A stretch of DNA of 64,000 bases from Actinomycetota bacterium (GCA_021323695.1 JAJPKN010000072.1:1-64000), one strand, 5' to 3'; shown: positions 17,414-26,059, counted from the stretch's first letter. Notes: generated by a model from the sequence alone, not told the origin. Made by a program: numbers and translations.

Positions 17414-18100
17414 TCAGGCCTGGTCCTGGTCGAACAGCTGCCCCCCGCCCGCGGCCGCAGTCCCGGGCCCTGCGGCCGGCCCCGCTGGGGCCGCCCCCGG
17501 CCCAGCCACCCCGGTGCCAGTGCCGGGCGTTGCCCGGCGAGCCATGCCCGGCCCAGCAGCACCGTCTGCCCCCGGCGCGCCCGCGGCGGCCTCGTCCGTG
17601 CCCGCCGAGGCCCCGCCCGCCGTCCCGCCCGCCAGCTTGGCCCGCCCCGCGGCCACCGTCTTCAGCGTGCGTTCCAGCACGATCTCGAACTGGGCCAGTT
17701 TCTGGTCGGCATAGTCCTCGGCTTCCAGGCGCAACCGGCGCGCCTCGTCGCGTGCTTCCTCCACCGTCCGGCGGGCCAGCGCTTGTGCCTGCTTGAAGAT
17801 CTCGGTCCTCTGCACCATCCTCTGGGCCTCGGAGCGGGCCGCTTCGACCAGCTCGTCCGCCTTGCGCTGGGTGGCGGCCAGGAACTCGTCGCGCTCTTTC
17901 ATCATCCAGCGGGCCTGGCGCAGCTCGTCGGGCAGGCGCTCGCAAGCTTCCTGCAGCAGCTCCAAGACCTCGTCTTTGTTGTCGAGCTTGACCGAAGAAG
18001 AAAGCGGTAGCGCTCGGGCCCCGGCGATGATGCCTATCACCCGTTGCAGCAAGGCCTCCGTCTCGGGGGCACCCGGGCCGCCAGGGGCAGTGGTGCTCAT
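17414..18100 (-). CDS. sepIVA: DivIVA-family coiled-coil protein, SepIVA-like
   Basis: A 228-residue protein. Residues 1 to about 150 are a DivIVA-type coiled coil (LLQRVIGIIAGARALPLSSS, then VLELLQEACERLPDELRQA and a long charged helix). Residues from about 155 on are an Ala/Gly/Pro-rich disordered tail. In mycobacteria the SepIVA gene occupies the same place beside yceD and rnc and acts in septation and polar growth; the assignment rests on this context and the coiled coil. The start ATG overlaps the coaD stop (ATGA). Confidence 0.7.
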   Translation of the reverse strand: MSTTAPGGPGAPETEALLQRVIGIIAGARALPLSSSVKLDNKDEVLELLQEACERLPDELRQARWMMKERDEFLAATQRKADELVEAARSEAQRMVQRTEIFKQAQALARRTVEEARDEARRLRLEAEDYADQKLAQFEIVLERTLKTVAAGRAKLAGGTAGGASAGTDEAAAGAPGADGAAGPGMARRATPGTGTGVAGPGAAPAGPAAGPGTAAAGGGQLFDQDQA

Positions 18101-18588
18101 TGGGCGAACCTTTCTTTGATCGCAGCGAAGACCGGCTGGGGCACCAAGCTGCCGACTCGCTCCGCCCCACCGTAGGTGGCAAAGTCACGGACCCATTTGG
18201 AGGCTATGAACGAGTTGGCGGACGAGCAAGGGACGAACAGGGTCTCTATACCCGCAACGGTCTTGTTGATCTGCGCTTGCTGCAGCTCCGACTCTGCGTC
18301 GGAGGCGACCCGGAGGCCCTTTACGATCACGTCGGCACCCACCCAGCGGGCCGCGTCGACCACCAGTACCGGGGTGCCGGGCGGGGCTACCTCCACGTTG
18401 GGGAGGTGGGACACCGAAGCCGCGATCATGGACCGGCGCTCGTCGATGTCGAACAGGGCATGGAACTTTTCCCGGTTTGGCCCGGGCGCTATCACCAGGC
18501 GCTCGAAGAGCCGGCTGGCGACCTCGACCACCTCGAGGTGACCGTTGTGGAACGGGTCGAAAGACCCGGGGAACAGTGCCGTCCTCAT
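18097..18588 (-). CDS. coaD: Phosphopantetheine adenylyltransferase
   Basis: A 163-residue enzyme of the fourth step of CoA synthesis, joining 4'-phosphopantetheine and ATP to dephospho-CoA. FPGSFDPFHNGHLE holds the HxGH nucleotidyltransferase motif (HNGH 14-17); VKGLRVASDAESELQQAQINK and SFIASKWVRDFATYGG are the other signatures. The usual DFEYE is DAESE here, a mild divergence. It is linked to rsmD by a 19-residue bridging frame and to sepIVA by ATGA. Confidence 0.93.
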   Translation of the reverse strand: MRTALFPGSFDPFHNGHLEVVEVASRLFERLVIAPGPNREKFHALFDIDERRSMIAASVSHLPNVEVAPPGTPVLVVDAARWVGADVIVKGLRVASDAESELQQAQINKTVAGIETLFVPCSSANSFIASKWVRDFATYGGAERVGSLVPQPVFAAIKERFAQ

Positions 18589-18644
18589 AGCTGTCCTCGT
18601 CGTGCTCCGTCCCGGTTCACCCTCCGTGGGCGGGCCAGCGTCAC
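18585..18644 (-). other. Bridging mini-ORF between rsmD and coaD
   Basis: A 19-codon frame plus stop. Its GTG start overlaps the rsmD stop (GTGA) and its TGA overlaps the coaD ATG (ATGA), so the 52-nt gap is fully spanned. The rsmD stop lies in a 20-bp sequence repeated exactly (18625-18644 and 18648-18667, 23-bp period). Whether the peptide is made or matters is unknown. Confidence 0.45.
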
Positions 18645-19174
18645 TTGCGTGGGCGGGCCAGCGTCACCACCGTAGTCCCGTAGCGCCTGCGCCGGAGGAC
18701 GTCCCAGCCCGGTGGGAGCGCGACCTCGGTGCCGGTTTGCAGCACCACCAGGCCGGCCAAGGCGAGCAGGTCCTCGAGCAGGCTGTCCCAGCCGTGCCAG
18801 GCGTACGGTGGGTCGGCCAGGACGACGTCGGCCCCCCGGGGAGGCGCCGCCCCCACCCAGCTGGCCACCTCGGCCAGCACCACGGTGGCCCTCTCGGGGC
18901 CTAGGCCCAAGCTGGCCAGGTTGGACCGGGTGGCGGCTATAGCTCGGGGGGAACGGTCCACGAAGGTGACATAGGCGGCCCCCCGGGAGAGGGCCTCGAT
19001 CCCCAGGGCACCGCTGCCGGCGAACAGGTCCCAGACGGTGGCCCCGGCCAAGGCCCCGAGGCTCTCCAGCACCGAGAAGAGGGCCTCGCGGGCCCGGTCG
19101 GTGGTGGGCCGGGTGGCTCGGCCGGGAGGGGCCAGTATCCTCCGGCCCCGCATCTCACCGGCGATCACCCGCAC
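18641..19174 (-). CDS. rsmD: 16S rRNA (guanine966-N2)-methyltransferase
   Basis: A 177-residue Rossmann methyltransferase using S-adenosylmethionine. MRVIAGEMRGRRI and RPTTDRAREALF are family hallmarks, motif I is VWDLFAGSGALG (about 47-58), and the catalytic DPPY is at 121-124. The start is GTG 19174, 27 nt after recG. The last codons lie in a tandem 23-bp duplication that also contains the stop. Confidence 0.93.
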   Translation of the reverse strand: MRVIAGEMRGRRILAPPGRATRPTTDRAREALFSVLESLGALAGATVWDLFAGSGALGIEALSRGAAYVTFVDRSPRAIAATRSNLASLGLGPERATVVLAEVASWVGAAPPRGADVVLADPPYAWHGWDSLLEDLLALAGLVVLQTGTEVALPPGWDVLRRRRYGTTVVTLARPRK

Positions 19175-19201
19175 CCGGGCCGCCCCCCAGCCCTCGGGCC
19201 G

Positions 19202-21358
19202 CTAGCTCTTGAAAAGGTACTCACGTTCATCGTCGTCCACCAGCGCCATCAGCTCGGCGGCCAGAGCCGGGTAGCGCCTCAGCTGAGGGTCGTCCCCCAC
19301 GATCTCGAACGCCACCTCCCGGGCCAGGGCCACGTACTTGCGGTGCCTGCGCAGGGAGGCGAGCTTCAGGTCGCTGACCCCCTTTTGCCTCGTACCGAGG
19401 ATGGTCCCCTCACCCCTGAGGTCGAGGTCCACCTCGGCCAGCTCGAAGCCGTCGTTGGTCCGCTCCAGGGCAGCCAGCCGCTCGGCGGCCTCCGGGGTGG
19501 ACGCCTCCCCGAGCAGGAAGCACGATGACCGGGCGGTCCCTCGGCCGACCCGGCCCCGCAGCTGGTGCAGCTGCGCCATCCCGAAGCGCTCGGCGTCCTC
19601 TATGACTATGACGGTCGCGTTGGGGACGTCCACGCCCACCTCCACCACCGTGGTGGCCACCAGGACGTCCAGCTGGCCGGCCCGGAACTGGGCCATTACC
19701 GCCTCTTTGTCCCGCTCGGGCAGCTGCCCGTGCAGCAGGCCCAGGCGCAGGCCCCGCAGTGGCCCCTCGCTCAGGCGGTCCCGTTCCTCTCGGGCCGAGG
19801 AGGCTTGCACCCTCTCCGACTCCTCGACCAAGGGGCACACCACGTAGGCCTGGTGGCCGGCGGCGACCTCCTGGCGTACCGCCTCCCAAGCGGCGTCCAC
19901 CTCGAGCGGCCCGCGCGCCCAGACCGTCCTCACCGGCGAGCGCCCCGGGGGCAGCTCGTCGAGCACGGTGGTGTCGAGGTCGCCGTAGACGGTCATGGCC
20001 GCCGTGCGGGGGATGGGGGTGGCGGTCATGACCAGCACGTCGGGCAGCACGCCGTCGGCCTTGGCCCGCAGGGCCGCCCGCTGCTCGACCCCGAAGCGGT
20101 GCTGTTCGTCTATGACCACCAGCCCCAAGCGGGCAAAACGCACGGCCTCGGTCAAAAGTGCGTGCGTCCCCACGACTATGTCCACCTTGCCTTGGGCCAG
20201 GTCGCCCAGGGCGCGTGCCCGCTCCGCCCCGCTGACCTGGTTGGTGAGCAACCCGACCCGGACCGGGCGCTCACCGAGCAGGCTCTCGGGGTCGGGGAGC
20301 GTGAGGCCGGCCAGGGCGGCCGACAGCGACAGGTGGTGCTGCTCGGCCAGTACCTCGGTCGGCGCCATGAGCGCTCCCTGGTAGCCGCCGGCCACGGCGT
20401 TGAGCAGGCACCAGAGGGCCACCAGGGTCTTGCCCGAGCCGACGTCGCCTTGGAGCAGGCGGTGCATCGGGACCGGCTTGGCCAGGTCGGCCTCGATCTC
20501 GGCGATGGCCTTTTGCTGGGCGCTGGTGAGCGGGAACGCCAGCCGGGCCCGGAACGCCTCGACCAGGGGCGAGCCGACCCGCTGAGCTATGCCCACGGCG
20601 CCTTTTTCCAGGGCACGCTTGCGCATGACGAGCAGGAGCTGGAGGCGCAGCAGCTCGTCGAAGCCAAGCCGCCGGCGGGCGGTGTACGCGTCGGCGAGGG
20701 AACCGGGCCGGTGCGCCTGGCGGAGCGACCAGTCCCGAGGGGCCAAGCCGTGGCGGTCGAGCACCCAGGCCGGCACGGGGTCTTCGAGCGGCCCGGCCCG
20801 GCCCAGGGCCTCGTCCACGCAGGCGCCGATCTCCATGGAGGAAATGCCGGCCTTCTCCGACTGGGGGTAGATCGGTACCACCCGGCCGGTCCAGTCCCCC
20901 TCGACCACTTCCACCGAGGGGTTGGCCATCTGTCGCCGTCCCCGGAACCTGGTCACCTTGCCCGAGACCGCCACCTCCATGCCCTCTGACAGCTGCTGGC
21001 TGCGCCAGGGCTGGTTGAAAAAAGACAGGCTCAGGTAACCACGCCCATCGGACACGTCCACGACCACCACCGGCCGGCCACCTCGGCGGGCGGGCAGCCG
21101 CTGCACCCGGCGCACGGTGGCGAGCACGGTGGCATCGGTGCCCGCTTCGAGCTCGGGGATGGGGGTCTGGGTGGTGCGGTCCAGGTAGCGGCGCGGGTAG
21201 TGGGTGAGCAGGTCGAGGACGGTGCTGATGCCCATGTCAGCCAGGGCGTCGGCGCGCACCCGGGCCTTCTGGCCCGCCCCGCCCGGCCGGCGCAGCGGGC
21301 GCTTGGCTGCCCGCAGGGCGCTCAGGTCGGCCGACGCCAGGTCGGCCAGGCTGGTCAA
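19202..21358 (-). CDS. recG: ATP-dependent DNA helicase RecG
   Basis: A 718-residue fork-reversal helicase. An N-terminal OB-fold wedge domain (about 55-180) precedes the SF2 motor: Walker A LLQGDVGSGKT (about 302-312), VIDEQHRFGV (DEQH near 415), TATPIPRT, VVEVGVDVPNA and QLRGRVGRG. The start appears to be TTG 21358 with GAGGAGG about 8 nt upstream. This TTG overlaps the TGA of a 35-codon frame that itself overlaps the fakA stop. Confidence 0.94.
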   Translation of the reverse strand: MTSLADLASADLSALRAAKRPLRRPGGAGQKARVRADALADMGISTVLDLLTHYPRRYLDRTTQTPIPELEAGTDATVLATVRRVQRLPARRGGRPVVVVDVSDGRGYLSLSFFNQPWRSQQLSEGMEVAVSGKVTRFRGRRQMANPSVEVVEGDWTGRVVPIYPQSEKAGISSMEIGACVDEALGRAGPLEDPVPAWVLDRHGLAPRDWSLRQAHRPGSLADAYTARRRLGFDELLRLQLLLVMRKRALEKGAVGIAQRVGSPLVEAFRARLAFPLTSAQQKAIAEIEADLAKPVPMHRLLQGDVGSGKTLVALWCLLNAVAGGYQGALMAPTEVLAEQHHLSLSAALAGLTLPDPESLLGERPVRVGLLTNQVSGAERARALGDLAQGKVDIVVGTHALLTEAVRFARLGLVVIDEQHRFGVEQRAALRAKADGVLPDVLVMTATPIPRTAAMTVYGDLDTTVLDELPPGRSPVRTVWARGPLEVDAAWEAVRQEVAAGHQAYVVCPLVEESERVQASSAREERDRLSEGPLRGLRLGLLHGQLPERDKEAVMAQFRAGQLDVLVATTVVEVGVDVPNATVIVIEDAERFGMAQLHQLRGRVGRGTARSSCFLLGEASTPEAAERLAALERTNDGFELAEVDLDLRGEGTILGTRQKGVSDLKLASLRRHRKYVALAREVAFEIVGDDPQLRRYPALAAELMALVDDDEREYLFKS

Positions 21359-21462
21359 GCCGGCCGCCTCCTCATCGGGCGCCGGGCAACCTGCGCGTCC
21401 GGTGCCGGGCTCGTTGGGAGCCGCCTTGGGCTTGCCCGGTGCTGAAGCCGCACTGGGCTCAT
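21355..21462 (-). other. Bridging mini-ORF between fakA-like gene and recG
   Basis: A 35-codon frame rich in Arg and Pro. Its ATG overlaps the fakA-like stop (ATGA) and its TGA overlaps the recG TTG start (TTGA), covering the whole 100-nt gap. The recG ribosome site lies inside it. It is not repetitive. A chance overlap cannot be excluded. Confidence 0.4.
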
Positions 21463-23186
21463 TCGATGCTGAACAGGTAGGGGTACAGGGGCTGGCCCCC
21501 GTGGTGCACCTCGGCGGTGACCGAGGGGTGGTGCTCTGATAGCCAGTCCACCACCCGTCTGGTGTCGGTCGGGTGGGAGCCTTCTCCCTCGATGATGGTC
21601 ACGATCTCGTGCTCGTCGCCCACCAGCTGGCCGAGCAGGGCGATGGCGGCGTCTGCTGGCCCGGAGGGCTGGGGGGCCACCACCTTGACCTCCTGGCGGG
21701 CCAGGCCGAGCCAGTCGCCCTTTTGCACCGGCCCGGCTTCGGTCAGGGCGGCGCGGGACGCCTGGGCCACCTCCCCGGTCACCACCCGGGCTGCGGCGGC
21801 TGCCATCTGGTCGGCGTTGGTGTCCACGTCGGCTTCCGGGTCGTAGTCCATCAGGGCCGCGAAACCCTCGGGGACCCCCGAGGTGGCCACCACCCTCACC
21901 TTCTTGGCCGAGCAGGCGGCGGCCTTCTCGGCCACCGCCACCACGTTGGGGTTGTTCGGCAGCACTATGACCTGCTCGGCCGGTACCGCCGCCACGGCGT
22001 CTAGGACCTCGGCCACCGAGGGGTTGGCCGACTGGCCTCCGTGCACCGTGGCCTGGGCCCCCAGGGACTTGAAGATCCGGCGCACGCCTTCCCCCGCGCA
22101 CACTGCCACGACCGCGCAGGTGCAGGGCTGGGCGGGGGGTTCGAGCTGGTCGCCGGCGACCGCCGCTTCGCGGACCCAGCGCTCCTCTTCGACCTGTTCG
22201 GACAGGTCGGTGACCCGGATCTGGCGCGGCTTGCCTATCTCGATGGCTGCCTCTATGGCGGCGCCGATGTCGTCGGTGTGGATGTGGCAGTTGTACAGGC
22301 CGTTGCCCCCGACGATCACGACCGACCCCCCACAGGTGGCCCACACCGAACGGAACCCGGGGACTGACTCGTCCGGGGCCTCCAGCAGGAACATCACCTC
22401 GTAGCGCAGGTCGCCGACGCCCTCTTCGCCTTCGGCTGCCTGGGGGGCCGGCCCGGGCCTGGCCAGCAGGGACGGCCCGGGCGCTTGCCCTGCCTGGGCG
22501 GCCTGGGCCGGCCCGGTCGGGGGAGCCTCGAGCGGGGCACCGCTCAGCACGGCGAGGAAGCTGTCGTAGAGCAGTGCCAGGCCTGCCCCACCGGCGTCGA
22601 CCACTCCGGCGGCTCGCAGTGGGGCCAGCATCTCGGTCGTCTGCAGCAGGGCGCTGCGAGCCCTCTGGCGGGCCGCCGCCAGTACCCCCACCACGTCGGC
22701 ACCCTCTCCCAAGGCGGCTTCGGCCCCCTCGGCGGCGGCCCGGGCCACGGTCAAGATGGTGCCCTCGACCGGGTTGCTGACCGCCGCGTAGGCGCCGTCG
22801 CTCGCCCTGCGCAGCGCGTCGGCCAGGGTCGCCGCCCCGACCTCACCCCCGGGAGCCTCGGCCAGGGCGCTGGCCAAGCCTCGCAGCACCTGGGAGAGGA
22901 TGACCCCTGAGTTGCCCCGGGCGCCCATGAGCGACCCGTGGCTCAGGCACCGTGCCCACGTGGCCAGGCTGGGGGGCTCCCCGCCCTCGCCGCCCGGGCC
23001 CAAGGCGGCGTCCAGCTCGGCTTGGACCGACTCGACGGTGAGGGCCATGTTGGTGCCGGTGTCCCCGTCGGGGACCGGGTACACGTTGAGCCGGTTCAGT
23101 GCCGCGCGGTGCTCGTTCAAAGCGTCCCGGTAGGTGCGGACGACGCGGACGAGGTCGTCCACCGACAGGCGCTCGATCTGTCCCAC
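21459..23186 (-). CDS. fakA: DAK2-domain protein, fatty-acid kinase FakA/YloV-like
   Basis: A 575-residue protein. The N-terminal DAK2 kinase domain binds ATP-Mg through NVYPVPDGDTGTNM (34-47) and HGSLMGARGNSGVILSQ (about 83-99), with GVVDAGGAGLALL. The C-terminal half (about 250-575) is the FakA/YloV-type extension. In Firmicutes FakA phosphorylates fatty acids with a FakB carrier; no fakB is in this window. GTG 23186 is 7 nt after TAGCAT. The gene is divergent from rpmB with overlapping promoter boxes. Confidence 0.88.
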   Translation of the reverse strand: MGQIERLSVDDLVRVVRTYRDALNEHRAALNRLNVYPVPDGDTGTNMALTVESVQAELDAALGPGGEGGEPPSLATWARCLSHGSLMGARGNSGVILSQVLRGLASALAEAPGGEVGAATLADALRRASDGAYAAVSNPVEGTILTVARAAAEGAEAALGEGADVVGVLAAARQRARSALLQTTEMLAPLRAAGVVDAGGAGLALLYDSFLAVLSGAPLEAPPTGPAQAAQAGQAPGPSLLARPGPAPQAAEGEEGVGDLRYEVMFLLEAPDESVPGFRSVWATCGGSVVIVGGNGLYNCHIHTDDIGAAIEAAIEIGKPRQIRVTDLSEQVEEERWVREAAVAGDQLEPPAQPCTCAVVAVCAGEGVRRIFKSLGAQATVHGGQSANPSVAEVLDAVAAVPAEQVIVLPNNPNVVAVAEKAAACSAKKVRVVATSGVPEGFAALMDYDPEADVDTNADQMAAAAARVVTGEVAQASRAALTEAGPVQKGDWLGLARQEVKVVAPQPSGPADAAIALLGQLVGDEHEIVTIIEGEGSHPTDTRRVVDWLSEHHPSVTAEVHHGGQPLYPYLFSIE

Positions 23187-23193
23187 TGGAGGA

Positions 23194-23199
23194 ATGCTA
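23194..23199 (-). promoter_or_regulatory. -10 box TAGCAT for the fakA-like gene
   Basis: It lies 7 nt before GTG 23186 and shares two base pairs with the rpmB box on the other strand. Confidence 0.55.
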
Positions 23200-23203
23200 A
23201 CCT
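23198..23203 (+). promoter_or_regulatory. -10 box TAACCT for rpmB
   Basis: It lies 9 nt before ATG 23213, overlapping the fakA box. Confidence 0.55.
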
Positions 23204-23212
23204 GGGTCCTCC

Positions 23213-23425
23213 ATGGCAGCAGTTTGCGAGGTCTGCGGCAAGCGCCCGTCCGTGGGGATGAACGTCAGCCACTCTCACCGGCGCACCAAACGGTACTGGT
23301 ACCCGAACGTGCAGCGGGTGCGGGCCGTCGTGGCGGGCAGCCCTCGCCGGCTGAACGTGTGCACCTCGTGCATAAGGGCGGGCAAGGTGGTAAAGCCCCC
23401 GGTCGGCGCCCGCCCCGCCCACTGA
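23213..23425 (+). CDS. rpmB: Large ribosomal subunit protein bL28
   Basis: A 70-residue L28. VCEVCGKRP (Cys5, Cys8) and VCTSCIRAG (Cys50, Cys53) form the zinc site of the zinc-binding type. VSHSHRRTKR and YPNVQRVR are the RNA-binding core. The start ATG follows a TAACCT box by 9 nt. It is transcribed alone, opposite to fakA. Confidence 0.95.
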   Translation: MAAVCEVCGKRPSVGMNVSHSHRRTKRYWYPNVQRVRAVVAGSPRRLNVCTSCIRAGKVVKPPVGARPAH

Positions 23426-23480
23426 AGCTACCGCCAGGGGCCGCTGGCGGTCGCCCGGGCCGGGGGCCGGGCAGGGAGGC

Positions 23481-24359
23481 TCAGACCCGGGCCGTGCGGC
23501 GCAGGGAATTGGCCTCCAGCAGCGCCATCACGTCGTCGCTCCGGAAGCGCAGGTGGCCGCCCACCGTGCGCAGGCATGGGAGCTTGCCTGAGGCCGCCCA
23601 GTTGATGACCGTGCGCTCGGTGACGTCGAACATAGCCGCCACCTCGTGGCTGCGCAGCAGCGTGTGGGTGTCGGCCGACGGCTTGGGGGCACTGAGCTGC
23701 TCGGGGGGGGCCGCCGACGGGCCGAGCTGCTCGGGGGCACGGTGGGCACTGAGGGCGCTGGCGATGAGGCGGCCTACCGCGACCATGGCTGCCCGTTCGC
23801 GCCGGGACAGCTCGCGCGGCGTCGTGTCCAGCACGGCGAAGATGGCGTTGACGTCGCCGGCCGGGCCTATCAGCGGGACCCCCAGCAGCCAGCGCACGCC
23901 CAGGTTGGAGCGAGCCAGGCGGGTGCGGGACAGGGCTGGGTTGGTGGAGGGCTCGGTGACCTCCACCGGTTCGCGCCGGCCGGCGATGATGGCGAACAGC
24001 TCGGGGTCCTCCAGCGCTTCCCGCTCGGCGCCGATGGCCAAGGTCGTCCACGACCCGCCCTTGGCCACAGTCACCAGGGCCAGGGGGCAGCGGGCAGCCG
24101 TCGAACCCACCAGGAGCAGGTCGGCAAAGGCCTGACCGGGCGGGTTGGCGCCTGGGTCTTCGGCCCGCGGCCCGCGGGCGGCGGCTTCGCCGCCGTGGCT
24201 GCTCAGGTTGACGACTCCCTGGTTGCGAGGACCGGCGCCGGGAGCGCCGCGTACGGGTTGCGAGGCCGGACGGTTCAAGAACGTCCCCGGGGCTGGGCCG
24301 CCGCCCGAGGCAGAGTTGGGTGGGTTGGGGTGCAACGCTGTTGGGCCTCCATCGCGCAC
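23481..24359 (-). CDS. GAF-domain regulator with BldC-type helix-turn-helix
   Basis: From GTG 24359 the protein has 292 residues. A Pro/Gly-rich N-terminus leads to a GAF-like sensory domain (about 75-205; includes LGVRWLLGVPLIG and FAVLDTTPRELSRRER). A C-terminal MerR-like winged helix follows (about 233-283: EVAAMFDVTERTVINWA, then CLRTVGGHLRF), closely resembling BldC of Streptomyces. BldC stands alone in Streptomyces; fusion to a GAF sensor suggests ligand- or redox-gated DNA binding. AAGGAGGAG precedes GTG 24359; the frame stays open to GTG 24419, 20 codons earlier. The ligand is unknown. Confidence 0.75.
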   Translation of the reverse strand: MRDGGPTALHPNPPNSASGGGPAPGTFLNRPASQPVRGAPGAGPRNQGVVNLSSHGGEAAARGPRAEDPGANPPGQAFADLLLVGSTAARCPLALVTVAKGGSWTTLAIGAEREALEDPELFAIIAGRREPVEVTEPSTNPALSRTRLARSNLGVRWLLGVPLIGPAGDVNAIFAVLDTTPRELSRRERAAMVAVGRLIASALSAHRAPEQLGPSAAPPEQLSAPKPSADTHTLLRSHEVAAMFDVTERTVINWAASGKLPCLRTVGGHLRFRSDDVMALLEANSLRRTARV

Positions 24360-24509
24360 GTGCCGGTCTCCTCCTTGTTCCCGGGTCTTGCCCAGATGCT
24401 CAACCCAAACGTCGGTCACCAGCCCTGACCTCTTGAGGAGTAGGACGGAGAAACCGGAAGAACGTTACTGCTTTGCCGGGCTGGGCGCACGGGCGTTCCC
24501 CGTGACCTG

Positions 24510-25526
24510 CTAAGCTGTCGCCTCCCGGCCGGGCGGAGCCTGTAGCTCGTGCTCCCAGCCGAGCGCCGGGAGCTCCGCCCCTCTCAGGCGCCGCCAGCGC
24601 GGGTCGGGCACGCAGGTCCCGATCCGGGTCGGCGCTGGCAGGCCGGCGAAGGCGTCGGCCAGTTGCTGCTCAGGGGGGGTGGTGAACACGAGCACGTAGT
24701 CGTCCCCACCCCCGATCGCCTCCTCCAAGGTGGCGCCCGGGGCCACGGGCAGGCGGTCGAGCTCGAAGCCGACCCCCGAGCTGTCGGCGATGTGGCCCAG
24801 GTCCGCAGCCAGGCCGTCGGAGACGTCGGTCATGGCTGTGGCCCCCGCCCGGCGGGCAGCCATGCCCTCCCCCAAGGCTGGCCGGGGCCGAGCGTGGGCC
24901 ATGGCCAGCCGGCGCTGGCCTGGCCCGAGGGCCCCCCAAACCGCCGACGGGCCGGGGCCGCCCATGGCCGCCTGGGCCGAACGCAGCACCCGGAGCCCGG
25001 CTGCGGCCGCTCCCAGAGGCCCGGACACCCAGATGGCGTCCCCCGGGCGTGCCCCCCGGCGCAGCACAGGGCGGCCCTCCACCCAGCCAGTCACCGCGAC
25101 GCTCACGACCAGGGCCGGGCCAGCGCTCAGGTCTCCTCCCGCCACCGGGCACCCGTGCTCCTCCGCCGCCTGGAGGATCCCGGCGTATATCTCGTCCAGT
25201 TCGTCGGGGTTTGCCCCGACGACACTGACCAGCGCGTGGCCCGGGCTCCCCCCCATGGCGGCGATGTCGCTCAGGTTGACGGCCAAGGCCTTCCAGCCGA
25301 AGTCGGCCCGGGTGGTGAGGGAAAAATCGGCGTCCAGGCCCCCGACCAGGGTGTCTGCCGCGAGGAGGAGCGACCTGGGGCCGGCCGGCTCAGGGCTGGG
25401 CGGGGGGACGGCCACCACGGCGGCGTCGTCGCCGAACCAGACCTGGCCCGGCGGGGCCGGGGGCAGGAGGCCGGCCAAGCGTCGGAGGGCCTCGCGCTCG
25501 TTCGCCGAGGCCGGCGGCTCGCTCAA
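24510..25526 (-). CDS. thiL: Thiamine-monophosphate kinase
   Basis: A 338-residue enzyme phosphorylating thiamine phosphate to thiamine diphosphate, the cofactor of KorAB. The AIR-synthase-like fold is seen in VWFGDDAAVV, LAADTLVGGLDADF, AVNLSDIAAMGG, PVAGGDLSAG, MTDVSDGLAADL and IGGGDDYVLVF. The start is placed at TTG 25526, which overlaps the PH-protein stop (TTGA) and lies just before the conserved domain. The frame is open upstream but there overlaps the PH gene. Confidence 0.9.
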   Translation of the reverse strand: MSEPPASANEREALRRLAGLLPPAPPGQVWFGDDAAVVAVPPPSPEPAGPRSLLLAADTLVGGLDADFSLTTRADFGWKALAVNLSDIAAMGGSPGHALVSVVGANPDELDEIYAGILQAAEEHGCPVAGGDLSAGPALVVSVAVTGWVEGRPVLRRGARPGDAIWVSGPLGAAAAGLRVLRSAQAAMGGPGPSAVWGALGPGQRRLAMAHARPRPALGEGMAARRAGATAMTDVSDGLAADLGHIADSSGVGFELDRLPVAPGATLEEAIGGGDDYVLVFTTPPEQQLADAFAGLPAPTRIGTCVPDPRWRRLRGAELPALGWEHELQAPPGREATA

Positions 25527-26059
25527 AGCTGGCTCGGCCGGTCGCGCCCGGCGCCCGGGCCCTCGGGGGCAGGGGCCGGCCGGGCCCCGGCTCGCTGGCT
25601 TGCCACCCGGTTGAGCTCGGCCAGGATGGCGCTGGGACGAGGCATGCCGGCGCACAGCTCCTGGCCATCGCGGCCCATGGGCTCGATCACGATGTCGCCT
25701 GCGCCGACCAGGCGGTCGAGGAGGCTCTGGTGGTAGGACACGTCGCTCAGCCGGTCGAGCAGGATCTCCCTCCCGGTGCGGGACACGACCCCCTGGCGGG
25801 ACACGACCCGGTGGGTGGTCAGCACCAAAGAAGTGCTGGCCCACTTGAGGTAGCGGGCCACCAGCCACACCAAGGCGACGGCCAGAGCGCCGGCCAGGGC
25901 CAGTTGGGCCCAGCGGGCCAGGGAGGCGGCCAGGGCATAGACGGACGCCGCGATCAAAAAGCTGACGCCCAGGGCCGGCCACCCCAGGCACTTCCAGTGG
26001 GGGTGGACGTCCAGCACCACCTCCTCGCCGGGGTTGAGCAACTTGGCCGGGTAGCCCAT
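25523..26059 (-). CDS. PH-domain (DUF304-type) membrane protein
   Basis: A 178-residue protein. The N-terminus GYPAKLLNPGEEVVLDVHPHW is typical of bacterial PH-domain membrane proteins. Two transmembrane helices (about 27-45 and 50-68) follow, then a bacterial PH/YdbS-like domain (TSLVLTTHRVVSRQGV, REILLDRLSDVSYHQ). The role is unknown; relatives act at the cell envelope. It sits between ddl and thiL and is coupled to thiL. Confidence 0.8.
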   Translation of the reverse strand: MGYPAKLLNPGEEVVLDVHPHWKCLGWPALGVSFLIAASVYALAASLARWAQLALAGALAVALVWLVARYLKWASTSLVLTTHRVVSRQGVVSRTGREILLDRLSDVSYHQSLLDRLVGAGDIVIEPMGRDGQELCAGMPRPSAILAELNRVASQRAGARPAPAPEGPGAGRDRPSQL

